A stretch of DNA of 64,000 nt from an uncultured Bacilli bacterium (GTDB lineage: Bacteria > Bacillota_I > Bacilli_A > RF39 > UBA660): positions 79,743 through 143,742 of the forward strand of contig CAKOIF010000001.1 in assembly GCA_934086485.1 (NCBI GenBank). Reading direction: 5' to 3'. The notes below the pieces were generated by a model. The model did no database searches, was not told the DNA's origin, and saw only the letters and a program-made list of their open reading frames with translations. Positions 17,325 through 26,535 of the stretch are shown here, piece by piece. Positions within the stretch are counted from its first letter, which is position 1. Each line of letters begins with the position of its first letter. The translations under genes and the position numbers were made by a program.

Positions 17325-19100
17325 ATGAATATAGATGAAATAAAACTAAACTATTATTTAAGTACAAATAAAAAACATTTATATAAACTAAAACACGATT
17401 CACATTTTTTAAAACTACTTGGGAAAAATATAGATTTTATTAATGATACAATTTTAGATAATGTTTTAAATGATATTAATGCTGTTATTGATTTTCTTCT
17501 TTATGTTAAGACAGATGAAAATAAATATAATTTTTTGCTTATTCCTAAAATAAGACAAATTTACTTTAAAAATACATATCAAGATATTTTGTTTAGTGAT
17601 AATTCTTATTATGATAAACTTTATTTAAAACTTTCTGATGAAGAAAAAGATAAATTTTATATGTATATTAAAATAAGTTATCTTCCTACATTTTTAAAAA
17701 ATAATTTTAATATTATTGGTAAAGAAAAAGTATTTTATATTCTTATGAACTATCAATTTGATGATAAAGTTTATGAAATGTTTTTAAGTATGTTTGAGTG
17801 TAAAATTAAGATAAAAGGTTTACTTCTTAAAATAAAAGATTATAATGTTAAATGTAAATACTTTGATATTCTTCCTATTTATGAGCAAAAAAGATGTATA
17901 CCTTATTTACCAAATAGACTAGATTACATTAATAATAAAGAATTACTTCCATATATTATTGCTGCGGAAGGTAATGAAAAATTAATATTTAAATATTATA
18001 ATGATTTATCTTATAATGATAAATTAACTGTTTTAGAAAATATAAAATATGATAATGATTTGCAAATATATTTACTTAATCACTCTGGGTTTGATAAAAA
18101 GGAGTATCTATCTGCTTTAAGAGTTATATTGGGCATTATTCACGATCCAAAAACTATCGCGGATTTATATGAAAAAATAGATATAAATGTTGTTAAAAAA
18201 GTGCAAGGTGATTGTATGCCTAACACAAGTGATAACTTTTATATGGACTATAATATTGATAAAAAAATTAAATTTGGTGTAGAATTAGAATGCTCTAATA
18301 TGTATAATGATTTGCTTTTAAAGTTTAAAAAGTTTGGAGGGTGGAATATAGTTTCTGAGGAATCAGTAAAAAATGGTATTGAATTTACTTCACCAGTTTA
18401 TCATTATGATAAAGAAAGTTTGCAAAATTTAAAAGATATGTGTGCATTTTTAAATAATAATGAGTTTAATTATAGCGATGATGCAGCGGGTCATATTCAT
18501 TTTGATGTTCATATATTTAATAATGTTAAAGAGTTAATGACATTTTACAAAATATTTTGTAATGTCGAGGACATCTTATATTTGATTTTTAATAGGCCAA
18601 ATTCTTTTATTCGAAATAATATTAATACTTATGCTATTCCTTTATCTAATAGATTAAATAAAAATATTGTTAACTCTTTTCATCCAAAGTTTTCTTCGAT
18701 AGAGCAGTTTACTTCCTTTGTTCATTATTCTCAATATGGTAGACACTCTAGTATTAATATTAATAACGTTTATGAAAATACTAAAAATACCATTGAAATA
18801 AGAATTCCAAATATAGAAATGAATTTTGAATATTTACACGAAAATATAATGCTTATTTGTTATTTAATTATGATTTCAAAAAAGATTGCTAATGAAGATA
18901 AATATAGTAAAAATAATATTTTGGTTAATTTATTAACTGTTGATATGACTATAGAAAAAAGAAAAGATATTTTATTAAAACTTTTATTTTCAGATAATAA
19001 TTATTTACATAATATTTTTGATTATCGTTTTAAGAGAAATATTGAGGTTAATAAAGACACAACATTTATCAAGGAAAATACTTCCCATCTAACTTTTTAA
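17325..19100 (+). CDS. Amidoligase-family protein (copy 1)
   Basis: 591 residues. The C-terminal half carries the Amidoligase_2 pattern of the glutamine-synthetase-like COOH-NH2 ligase superfamily: KFGVELECSN, an NGIEFTSPVYHYD strand, and AGHIHFDVH, then a late NTIEIRIPN. These supply the acidic and His residues expected for ATP/metal binding. The N-terminal 300 residues are helical repeats of unknown role. Amidoligases are predicted to link a carboxylate and an amine on peptides or metabolites; the substrate here is unknown. A paralogue with the same two-part layout is at 52449-54113. The RBS is GGGGG. Confidence 0.7.
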   Translation: MNIDEIKLNYYLSTNKKHLYKLKHDSHFLKLLGKNIDFINDTILDNVLNDINAVIDFLLYVKTDENKYNFLLIPKIRQIYFKNTYQDILFSDNSYYDKLYLKLSDEEKDKFYMYIKISYLPTFLKNNFNIIGKEKVFYILMNYQFDDKVYEMFLSMFECKIKIKGLLLKIKDYNVKCKYFDILPIYEQKRCIPYLPNRLDYINNKELLPYIIAAEGNEKLIFKYYNDLSYNDKLTVLENIKYDNDLQIYLLNHSGFDKKEYLSALRVILGIIHDPKTIADLYEKIDINVVKKVQGDCMPNTSDNFYMDYNIDKKIKFGVELECSNMYNDLLLKFKKFGGWNIVSEESVKNGIEFTSPVYHYDKESLQNLKDMCAFLNNNEFNYSDDAAGHIHFDVHIFNNVKELMTFYKIFCNVEDILYLIFNRPNSFIRNNINTYAIPLSNRLNKNIVNSFHPKFSSIEQFTSFVHYSQYGRHSSININNVYENTKNTIEIRIPNIEMNFEYLHENIMLICYLIMISKKIANEDKYSKNNILVNLLTVDMTIEKRKDILLKLLFSDNNYLHNIFDYRFKRNIEVNKDTTFIKENTSHLTF

Positions 19101-19108
19101 GGTAATCT

Positions 19109-19575
19109 ATGTTTATAGACAATTTTTTAAATTCATTAAATACTAAAAGTGATAATGCTTTATTTTCTTTTTTGAATTCCCTTGCAACGAAATGTTATAT
19201 TGATTATTATTTTAATATTTTATTTAAACTTAATTATGAAATAAATTTTAATGATGAATCTTTTTATGATAAACTTTTACAAAATGAAATTAGTTTTAAA
19301 ACATATTTAATCATCCTTAAAGGAATAACAAATGAAAATATAAAATTAAAGTATACATTAGTTTTTATTGAAAAATTTTCCTTTAACGATGATTTTTTAT
19401 ACGATATTTATAAAACCTTTAATAATGATGCAAACTATTAATATCGCATATTTTATGTAATGAATTTATAACTAATATTACTAGGAAATTTAAAAAAATT
19501 AAGTGTGAAAAATGTGGCTCAACACAATTTAATTATTCGTATAACTATAATATTAACCGACTCTGCACAAATTAG
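19109..19575 (+). pseudogene. Helical protein with C-terminal zinc-ribbon remnant, frameshifted
   Basis: The first frame from 19109 (TTTAAGG upstream) encodes about 110 helical residues ending at 19441. Just beyond, frame 1 continues without a stop through LISHILCNEFITNITRK to a zinc-ribbon-like KKIKCEKCGSTQFNYSYN...RLCTN and a TAG at 19575. The simplest reading is one gene with an indel near 19430-19440. Alternatively the first ORF is intact and the Cys segment is a chance frame. It lies 8 bp after the amidoligase gene and was probably its operon partner. Confidence 0.45.
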
Positions 19576-19794
19576 CTCTATAAAATATGGTTAACTTCAT
19601 AAAACTATTTATGGGGGTAAGGAGGAGGTCTGCCTATTAAACTAAAAAACTATAAAAATATATTAAATAATTATTAATCTAAATAATATTTTTCATTTAC
19701 AGTATATAAATTTAGTACATGAATTTTATGGAAAAAGGGCTTGAAAATCACTCAAAAAAATGGTTAAATTAAAATAGATATAAGGTAAATACAA

Positions 19795-19837
19795 GGGTTC
19801 TCTTTCTCAAATGTTTAAGATAAGAGAAAAATGACCC
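19795..19837 (+). other. Leader hairpin before surface protein gene
   Basis: GGGT and TTCTCTT (from 19795) pair with AAGAGAA (19822-19828) and ACCC (19834-19837), so a hairpin can form 30 bp before the start codon. Between 19576 and 19794 I find no supported gene. Confidence 0.35.
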
Positions 19838-19866
19838 AAGTATTTATAAGGGATTGGAGTGATATT

Positions 19867-21270
19867 ATGAAAAATAAAAAGGTATATGTAATTTTAATAG
19901 TTCTTATTTTAATTGGAAGTATATTTTTAACTTATAATATTTATCAAAATAAAAATAAAGTAATTAAAACTAAAAAAAATAAACAAAATAATTTAGCAAT
20001 AATGATTAAGGAAGATGGAGCAACTGATTATACAAAATCAAATTCAAAAGATATACCTAAAGGAAATTATGTATTAAATAGAGATAAAAGTTATTGCAAA
20101 AATAATGGTAAAATAGGTAATTATGATAGCTCTTTAGGTAAGGTTAGTTTTTTATTTATAGGTTCAGATAACTGCTATTTATATTTTGATTATAAAGATA
20201 ATCCGCCAGAAATATTAAATGTTTCGGTAACTGGTAAAATATTAACTGCAGATTTAACGGATGATAATAATTTATCAGGATATGCAGTAAATACGAGTAA
20301 TGTTACTCCATCCTCTTGGACTAGTATTTCCGGAAAAAACTATAAATTAAATATTACAATTTCTACTCCTGGTACTTATTATTTATGGGTAAAAGATAAT
20401 TCAAATAATATAACTAAATATGAAAATATTATTATAAATAAAACCGCTAGTGATATTATTGTTGCAAAATCCGAGACGAATTATTCAATTGTTTCAGAAA
20501 ATGGGCTTAGATATGAGGGTGCTAGTCCTGATAATTACATATGTCTTGATAATAATACAAGTGGCAGTTGCTCAAATACTAATTTATTATTTAGAATAAT
20601 AGGCCTATTTGAGGAGGAATATTCTTTGGATGGGACAAATAGTGCCGGTAAAACTAATATGATTAAAGTTATTAAACCAACTCATTATGCAACTTCGTAT
20701 TGGCATTCATCAAGAAATAATGATTGGTCAAATTCAGATATTAAAAAAGCATTAAATGAAACATACTTGACTGAACTTCTTTCATTAAATAGCAATATTG
20801 AAAATAAAATTGTAAATGCAAAATGGTATTTAGGAGCTAAAGATACTAGTGACACTAACGACACAAATAATTCTGTTAACAATTATTATAGTGATGAACG
20901 TTCTACTGAATATATATTATATAACCGAAGTGCATATGCTTTTGCAAAAGTTGGATTATTATATCCGAGTGATTGGGGATATGCTGCAATTTATACTAAA
21001 TGTAGTCGAAGCTGGTCAATGTTTGTAACTGGATACGGAAAATATTCAGGATGTGATTCAAATAATTGGCTTGGCTATAGTAGTAATGAATGGTTATTAA
21101 CACCTCAAGTTTCATATGAAGCAAGCGCTGCAGTTAAATCAACAAAAAGATACGTTGATAAATATGATGTAAATGGTTATAAATTCGCATATCGTCCAGT
21201 ATTATATTTAGATGCAAGTTATGCAATGATTGGATCTGGCACTGAATCTGATCCATATCGTTTGGTGTAA
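19867..21270 (+). CDS. Membrane-anchored surface protein with C-type-lectin-like C-terminal domain
   Basis: About 467 residues. A single N-terminal membrane anchor (residues 5-24, VYVILIVLILIGSIF) is followed by a Lys/Asn-rich stalk, an Ig-like beta segment (about 120-200), and a C-terminal domain beginning GLRYEGASPDNYICLDN. This last domain is homologous to the end of the protein at 62579-64000 (RYEGADPNNYICLDNKT, SLLFRIIGLFDED, VGLIYPSDYGYA). It closes with AYRPVLYLDAS and SGTESDPYRLV, the ending shared by all surface proteins in this window. ATG 19867 is preferred over the GTG/ATG region at 19831 because GGAGTG lies seven bases upstream and the anchor follows directly. Confidence 0.7.
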   Translation: MKNKKVYVILIVLILIGSIFLTYNIYQNKNKVIKTKKNKQNNLAIMIKEDGATDYTKSNSKDIPKGNYVLNRDKSYCKNNGKIGNYDSSLGKVSFLFIGSDNCYLYFDYKDNPPEILNVSVTGKILTADLTDDNNLSGYAVNTSNVTPSSWTSISGKNYKLNITISTPGTYYLWVKDNSNNITKYENIIINKTASDIIVAKSETNYSIVSENGLRYEGASPDNYICLDNNTSGSCSNTNLLFRIIGLFEEEYSLDGTNSAGKTNMIKVIKPTHYATSYWHSSRNNDWSNSDIKKALNETYLTELLSLNSNIENKIVNAKWYLGAKDTSDTNDTNNSVNNYYSDERSTEYILYNRSAYAFAKVGLLYPSDWGYAAIYTKCSRSWSMFVTGYGKYSGCDSNNWLGYSSNEWLLTPQVSYEASAAVKSTKRYVDKYDVNGYKFAYRPVLYLDASYAMIGSGTESDPYRLV

Positions 21271-21276
21271 AATAAA

Positions 21277-21305
21277 TTGACTATACCAAATAAATATAGT
21301 AAAAT
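21277..21305 (+). promoter_or_regulatory. ackA promoter
   Basis: TTGACT (21277-21282), 17-bp spacer, TAAAAT (21300-21305). Confidence 0.6.
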
Positions 21306-21327
21306 AATTATATTGATTGGGGGAAAT

Positions 21328-22566
21328 ATGAAAGAAAAATATTTAATAATAAATGCTGGAAGTTCTTCACTTAAATTTTCACTTTATGAGATGCCTGATA
21401 ATATTGAAATAGTTAATGGAATAGTGGAAAAAATAGGTGAGAGTGATAGCTCATATACACTTAAATTTAATGGTCAAAAGATTAAAAAGTCTAAAGAAAT
21501 ATTAGATCATGAATGTGCTGCAAATGTAATGATGGAAGAATTATTACAAGATCATTTTATTAATGATATAAGTGAGATTGCTGGTGTAGGTCATAGAATA
21601 CTTCATGGAGGAGAATTTTATGATAGTTCTGTACTTATTGATGAAGAAGTTTTTGAAAATATTAAATCACTAACTAAACTTGGACCACTTCATCATCCAG
21701 GAGAACTTGCGGGTATTTCGAGTATAACTAAAATTATGCCTAGTGTACCTCAAGTTGCAGTATTTGATACATCTTTTCATCAAACAATGCCTAAAGAAAA
21801 CTATTTATATGCTGTACCATATTCTTGGTATACTGAAAATGGTGTAAGAAAATATGGCTTTCATGGAACATCTCATAGATATATAACTGAAAGACTTAAG
21901 GGTATTTATGGAGAAAATGTAAATGCAATTATTTGTCATATTGGATCTGGTGCAAGTATATCTTGTATAAAAGAAGGAAAATGCTATGATACCTCAATGG
22001 GACTTACTCCTTTAGATGGACTTGTTATGGGAACTAGATGTGGTTCAATAGATCCATCAATTATAGATTATATTAGCAAAGAAAGAGGACTTACTATAGC
22101 TGAAATTAATGAAATATTAAATAAGAAAAGTGGTCTTTTAGGAATGTGTGGTAAAAATGACTTTAGAGATGTAACTGCACTTGCGGAAAGTGGAAATGAA
22201 AACGCTATAAATGCCATTAAAATAATGGAAAATTCAATTGCTAAATATATTGCAAATTATTATGTAGAACTTAGTGGAAATGTTAATGCATTAGTATTTA
22301 CTGCTGGATGTGGTGAAAATGCAAGTAGTTTAAGAAAAGATATTATGGAAAAAATATCTTGTATAGGCGTTAAACTTGATGAAAACATGAATAACAAAAT
22401 CGCCGGATTTAAAGACATTCATGAAGGAATTATCTCACAAGTTGGTTCATCTTTTGATTGTTTAGTAATTCCAACTAATGAAGAATATATGATATTAAAT
22501 GATACTTATAATATAATTAAAGATAGAAAAAATGTTAGGGTGCTAGAAAAGAAAATTAATGCATAA
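21328..22566 (+). CDS. ackA: Acetate kinase
   Basis: Makes ATP and acetate from acetyl phosphate. Family motifs are intact: LIINAGSSSLKFSLYE at the start, HHPGELAGI, FDTSFHQTMP, YGFHGTSHRYI and TAGCGENASSLR. About 412 residues, the usual size. I chose ATG 21328 (RBS GGGGG at 21319-21323) over 21277, which overlaps the promoter. The partner phosphotransacetylase gene is not nearby. Expression points to fermentative acetate production. The next gene overlaps its end by 8 bp. Confidence 0.96.
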   Translation: MKEKYLIINAGSSSLKFSLYEMPDNIEIVNGIVEKIGESDSSYTLKFNGQKIKKSKEILDHECAANVMMEELLQDHFINDISEIAGVGHRILHGGEFYDSSVLIDEEVFENIKSLTKLGPLHHPGELAGISSITKIMPSVPQVAVFDTSFHQTMPKENYLYAVPYSWYTENGVRKYGFHGTSHRYITERLKGIYGENVNAIICHIGSGASISCIKEGKCYDTSMGLTPLDGLVMGTRCGSIDPSIIDYISKERGLTIAEINEILNKKSGLLGMCGKNDFRDVTALAESGNENAINAIKIMENSIAKYIANYYVELSGNVNALVFTAGCGENASSLRKDIMEKISCIGVKLDENMNNKIAGFKDIHEGIISQVGSSFDCLVIPTNEEYMILNDTYNIIKDRKNVRVLEKKINA

Positions 22567-23230
22567 AATATATCTCGAAGCAAAAGATGCATTAGAGTAT
22601 ATTAAAGAGTCTATTGAAGAATCAAAAATTAAATCAATAGATATAAAAAATGCAAGGTATCATCATAATTCAGATTATCAAAATGCACCCTCAATAGTAA
22701 AACATGGTTTATTACCAATTGGAGAGTTACATAGTTTAGGAGTTAAAAATTTCACTGATAAATTTTTGAAATTAAGTGATGATATAACAAGCCATATTAA
22801 TGGTAATGATGGGATATCTTTGTCTGTTGTTGGCCTTAAAGACCTTTATAAAGATGAAGATGAGTATGATCCTTTTGTACCACATAATGTTGATTTTATT
22901 ATTTCTAATAATGTTAGAGCATATCGAAATACAACTCATTATGGAAATGAATTTATATGTTCTGAACCTATAAATAATAATTTAATTAGGGCTATAGATT
23001 TTAGAATTCTTATGCTTATAAATAATCTTCTTGATAATAAACTTACTGGTAATACTGAACAAGTAAAAATGATTCTTGAAAAATATAATGCACTTAAAAA
23101 AGTTTGTGAACAAATGAAAAAAGCAAATTTAGATGCTTATTTAAGAGAGATGTCTATTGAAAAAAGTACTTTAGATTATGAAAAAATGGCATCTAATCCA
23201 TATTTAAAATTAAAGAAACAAGAAAGATAA
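22559..23230 (+). CDS. Hypothetical protein, 223 residues, weak ADP-ribosyltransferase-like pattern
   Basis: I do not recognise the family. Near residue 33 the sequence RYHHNSDYQNAPSIVKHGLLP has the His, followed by a ..SIVKHGL.. helix, seen at the start of PARP-like ADP-ribosyltransferase and KptA-like folds. Later YRNTTHYGNEFICSEPI could supply the terminal Glu. The C-terminal 80 residues are helical with many Lys and Glu. The gene overlaps ackA by 8 bp and has no own promoter, so it is co-expressed with ackA. The fold suggestion is speculative. Confidence 0.6.
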   Translation: MHKIYLEAKDALEYIKESIEESKIKSIDIKNARYHHNSDYQNAPSIVKHGLLPIGELHSLGVKNFTDKFLKLSDDITSHINGNDGISLSVVGLKDLYKDEDEYDPFVPHNVDFIISNNVRAYRNTTHYGNEFICSEPINNNLIRAIDFRILMLINNLLDNKLTGNTEQVKMILEKYNALKKVCEQMKKANLDAYLREMSIEKSTLDYEKMASNPYLKLKKQER

Positions 23231-23246
23231 TTTTCTGTTTTTTTTA

Positions 23247-23275
23247 TAGACATTTTTTTAAAAATCTAGTATAAT
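23247..23275 (+). promoter_or_regulatory. Promoter of the SDR gene
   Basis: TAGACA (23247-23252), 17 bp, TATAAT (23270-23275). Confidence 0.75.
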
Positions 23276-23303
23276 TTTCTATGTAAGAATAGGAAGGTGG
23301 ATT

Positions 23304-24035
23304 ATGTTTGAAGGAAAAGTTGCTATAGTAACTGGTGGAGCAAGTGGAATTGGTTTTGCCACTGCTAAAAAACTTATTTTAAAAGGAGCTACAGTTGTTA
23401 TATGTGATATAAATGATAATATTGAAGATATTGCATCATATTTAGGAAATAGATGTTATGGTATTAAATGCGATGTTTCTAAAGAAGATGATGTTAAATT
23501 AGTAGTGGAAACTACATTAAAAAATTATCATAAAATTGATTTTTTAGTGGCTAACGCAGGTATTGGTGGAAGTGCTAATAAACCACATGAACTTTCTTTT
23601 GAGGATTATAATAAAGTTATTAGTGTTAATCAAAATGGTATATTCTTATTTAATAAATATGTAATTAGCTCTATGCTAGAAAATGGTGGTGGTGCTATTG
23701 TTAATACATCCTCAATGTTTGGAGTAGTGGGAACAAATAGTGCATTTGCATATTCTGTTAGTAAAGGAGCAATAAATAATATGACAAGAAGTTTAGCTCT
23801 TACTTATGCCAAAGATAATATAAGAGTTAATGCAGTTGCACCTGGTTATGTTGATACACCAATTTTAAAAGATGTTCCAAAAGAATATAAAGATGTAATG
23901 GCATCAAGTATTCCAATGGGAAGACTTGGCAAAGATAGTGAAATAGCGGACCTTATATGTTATTTATTAAGTGATGAAGCATCATTTATAACTGGTGATA
24001 TAGTAAGTATTGATGGTGGATTTACTGCTGCATAA
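23304..24035 (+). CDS. Short-chain dehydrogenase/reductase (SDR)
   Basis: Classical NAD(P)-dependent SDR of 243 residues. TGGASGIGFATAKKL is the Rossmann dinucleotide loop, NAGIGGS the NAG motif, and the catalytic Ser (NTSSMFGVV), Tyr and Lys (AYSVSKGA) are present, followed by APGYVDTPIL. Asp after the second strand (VICDINDN) suggests NAD rather than NADP. Its substrate cannot be told; 3-oxoacyl-ACP reductases and sugar or alcohol dehydrogenases look alike at this level. It has its own promoter and AGGTGG as RBS, so it is monocistronic. Confidence 0.9.
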   Translation: MFEGKVAIVTGGASGIGFATAKKLILKGATVVICDINDNIEDIASYLGNRCYGIKCDVSKEDDVKLVVETTLKNYHKIDFLVANAGIGGSANKPHELSFEDYNKVISVNQNGIFLFNKYVISSMLENGGGAIVNTSSMFGVVGTNSAFAYSVSKGAINNMTRSLALTYAKDNIRVNAVAPGYVDTPILKDVPKEYKDVMASSIPMGRLGKDSEIADLICYLLSDEASFITGDIVSIDGGFTAA

Positions 24036-24046
24036 AAAATTTGCTA

Positions 24047-24075
24047 TTTACAAATTGTAATTAATTTGATACTAT
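24047..24075 (+). promoter_or_regulatory. Promoter of the ABC transporter gene, followed by a leader
   Basis: TTTACA (24047-24052), 17 bp, TACTAT (24070-24075). The transcript would start near 24082, upstream of the terminator hairpin at 24097-24126. Confidence 0.65.
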
Positions 24076-24096
24076 TAGTTTGGACGCGAGAGTATG

Positions 24097-24126
24097 AATA
24101 GGAGTTAGATTTAACTTCTATTTTTT
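24097..24126 (+). terminator. Leader terminator (attenuator) before the ABC transporter
   Basis: AATAGGAGTTA, GATT loop, TAACTTCTATT (11 pairs with one G-U), then TTTTTT. It lies between the promoter and the RBS of the same gene, so transcription must read through it; the short leader 24082-24096 contains GGACGCGAGAG, a possible regulatory or antiterminator strand. Confidence 0.7.
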
Positions 24127-24142
24127 AGTGCAAGGAGGAATT

Positions 24143-26422
24143 ATGTTAAAACTAGAAAATATTACAAAAATTTATGAAGGAAAAAACTTTAAACAAATTG
24201 CTTTAAATGATGTTACTTTAGCGTTTCGTAATAATGAATTTGTATCAATATTAGGGCCAAGTGGATCTGGTAAAACAACACTTTTAAATATAATTGGTGG
24301 TCTTGATAAATATACTTATGGAAACTTGATTATTGATGGTGTAAGTACAAGAAAGTATAAAGAACGTGATTGGAATAATTATCGAAGTAAAAAAGTAGGT
24401 TTTATTTTTCAAAATTATAATTTAATAAACCATCAAACAGTACTATCTAATGTACTTCTTTCATTAAATATTGCTGGTAAACCTAAAAAAGAAAGTATAA
24501 AACTTGCTAAGAAAGTTTTAAATGATGTAGGACTCGAAAACTATATTAAAAAGAAACCTAAACATCTTTCCGGAGGTCAAATGCAAAGAGTGGCTATAGC
24601 AAGAGCATTAGTAACAAACCCAGATATTATACTTTGTGATGAACCTACAGGAGCTCTTGATAGTCAAACATCAATCCAAATTATGGAACTTTTAAAGGAA
24701 ATTTCTAAAGAAAAACTAGTAATAATGGTTACTCACAATGTTACCTTAGCAAATAAGTATTCAGATAGAGTAATTGCTTTAAATGATGGAGTTATTACTT
24801 ATGATACAAGTCCTTATGAAGTAGAAAATTACTCTTTAAAAAAAATTAAAAATAAAGGAAAAACAATGAATAAATTTACATCTCTTTCTTTATCCTTTAA
24901 TAATTTACTTACAAAAAAATCAAGGACTTTATTAACTTCTTTCGCAGGCTCTATCGGTATAATTGGTATTGCTTTAGTACTTTCTTTATCTAAAGGTACT
25001 CAAAAATATATTAATAAAATAGAAAAAGAAACATTTTCTAAATACCCAATTTCTATTATGGAAAATTATATTGACTATCAAAATATGTTTGATAAAGAAA
25101 AAGAAAGTTGTAAAAATGGTAGTATTTGCTCTATAAATGATTTAACAAATAATGTAGTTAATGATAATAAAATAAATAGTATATCTAAATTTTCTAATAT
25201 TTTAAAACAAAATTATGAGAATATTAATAATTATACATTAGATATAAATTATAACTATAATATAGATTTAAATATTTATAAAGATAATAAAATAATAGAA
25301 AATTCATCTTTATATTTCAAAGAGTTTTTTGACTTTAATAGTCCTTTGTTAAAGGAATATACTTTAATTTATGGAAAACTACCTGAAAAATATAATGAAA
25401 TTGTTATTGTTACTGATGAAAATGGTAAACTTCCTTTGTCCCTTATGAAAAGTTTATTTATAAACAAAGATATAGATTTAAGTAAAAATATTAATATTTC
25501 TTATGAAAAAATAATTGATTCAAAGTTTAAATTAGCACCAGAAACTTCTTATTATATATATGAAAATGATACTTGGCAGTATATAAAAAATAATCAAGAT
25601 AAAATAAATGATATTCTTGCTAAAAGTATAAATTTAAAAATTACTGGTATTTTAAAATTAAATAAAGATGCTGTTATAAGTGAAAGTGGATTTATTGGTT
25701 ACTCTAAAAAATTAATTAATTATTTAAATGATGAAGTAAATTCTTCGAATATTAAAAAATCTATTTTGGAAAATAAAGATATTAATCCTTTGACAAATGA
25801 TTTATATGATGAAAATATGACTTATGAAAAGTTATTAGAAAGTATTAATGTTAATGATAAAAACCCTATAAAAATTGATATTTATCCTAAAGACTATAAA
25901 AGTAAAGAAAAAATTGAAAGTATAATTAAAAAATATAATGAAGAAAATAGTAATGATAAAGTTTATTATACAGATTATTTAAAAGTCTTTATAAATAGTA
26001 TAACAAGTTTAATTAAGATGATTACTTATGTTTTAACAGCTTTTATTGGCGTAAGTTTAATAGTTTCATCAATTATGATATCAATAATTACTTATATAAG
26101 TGTTTTAGAAAGAACTAAAGAAATAGGTATTTTAAGAGCACTTGGTGCAAGTAAAAAAGATATAAAAAATATATTTAAAGCAGAAACTATAATTATTGGT
26201 ACTATTTCAGGATTTATTGGGGTAGGAGTAACACTTTTATTAGATAAAGTTATTGATAAAGTAATTAATAATTTAATGGGAATATCACATATAACTTATT
26301 TACCATGGGATTATATATTTTATTTAATATTAATTAGTATTGTACTTTGTTTAATATCAGGATTAGTTCCAGCGAAAATAGCAAGTAAAAAAGATCCAGT
26401 AATATCACTTCGTAGTGAATAA
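24143..26422 (+). CDS. ABC transporter with fused ATPase and FtsX-like permease (MacB-like)
   Basis: About 759 residues. The N-terminal ATPase domain has Walker A GPSGSGKTTL, signature LSGGQMQR and Walker B ILCDEPTGALD. The permease follows: one helix near residue 270, a large extracytoplasmic domain of about 340 residues, then three helices with the FtsX pattern SVLERTKEIGILRALGASKKD. It fits the exporter type that removes peptides, macrolides or antimicrobial compounds, but the substrate is unknown. RBS AAGGAGG is strong and decides ATG 24143 over GTG 24128. Regulation is probably by the leader terminator. A fragment of a related gene lies at 27400-27447. Confidence 0.9.
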   Translation: MLKLENITKIYEGKNFKQIALNDVTLAFRNNEFVSILGPSGSGKTTLLNIIGGLDKYTYGNLIIDGVSTRKYKERDWNNYRSKKVGFIFQNYNLINHQTVLSNVLLSLNIAGKPKKESIKLAKKVLNDVGLENYIKKKPKHLSGGQMQRVAIARALVTNPDIILCDEPTGALDSQTSIQIMELLKEISKEKLVIMVTHNVTLANKYSDRVIALNDGVITYDTSPYEVENYSLKKIKNKGKTMNKFTSLSLSFNNLLTKKSRTLLTSFAGSIGIIGIALVLSLSKGTQKYINKIEKETFSKYPISIMENYIDYQNMFDKEKESCKNGSICSINDLTNNVVNDNKINSISKFSNILKQNYENINNYTLDINYNYNIDLNIYKDNKIIENSSLYFKEFFDFNSPLLKEYTLIYGKLPEKYNEIVIVTDENGKLPLSLMKSLFINKDIDLSKNINISYEKIIDSKFKLAPETSYYIYENDTWQYIKNNQDKINDILAKSINLKITGILKLNKDAVISESGFIGYSKKLINYLNDEVNSSNIKKSILENKDINPLTNDLYDENMTYEKLLESINVNDKNPIKIDIYPKDYKSKEKIESIIKKYNEENSNDKVYYTDYLKVFINSITSLIKMITYVLTAFIGVSLIVSSIMISIITYISVLERTKEIGILRALGASKKDIKNIFKAETIIIGTISGFIGVGVTLLLDKVIDKVINNLMGISHITYLPWDYIFYLILISIVLCLISGLVPAKIASKKDPVISLRSE

Positions 26423-26535
26423 TATAAATCATACACTTGTTAATAGAAGTTTATGATATAATTATATATAGATTGGTGTTATTGATAATGAACTATTAAT
26501 AAAACTTTAGTAAAATTTATAGGAGGTTAATTTTT

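Noticed and set aside
23304..24035. Naming the SDR gene fabG
   Set aside because: The SDR motifs are generic and no fatty acid synthesis genes surround it.
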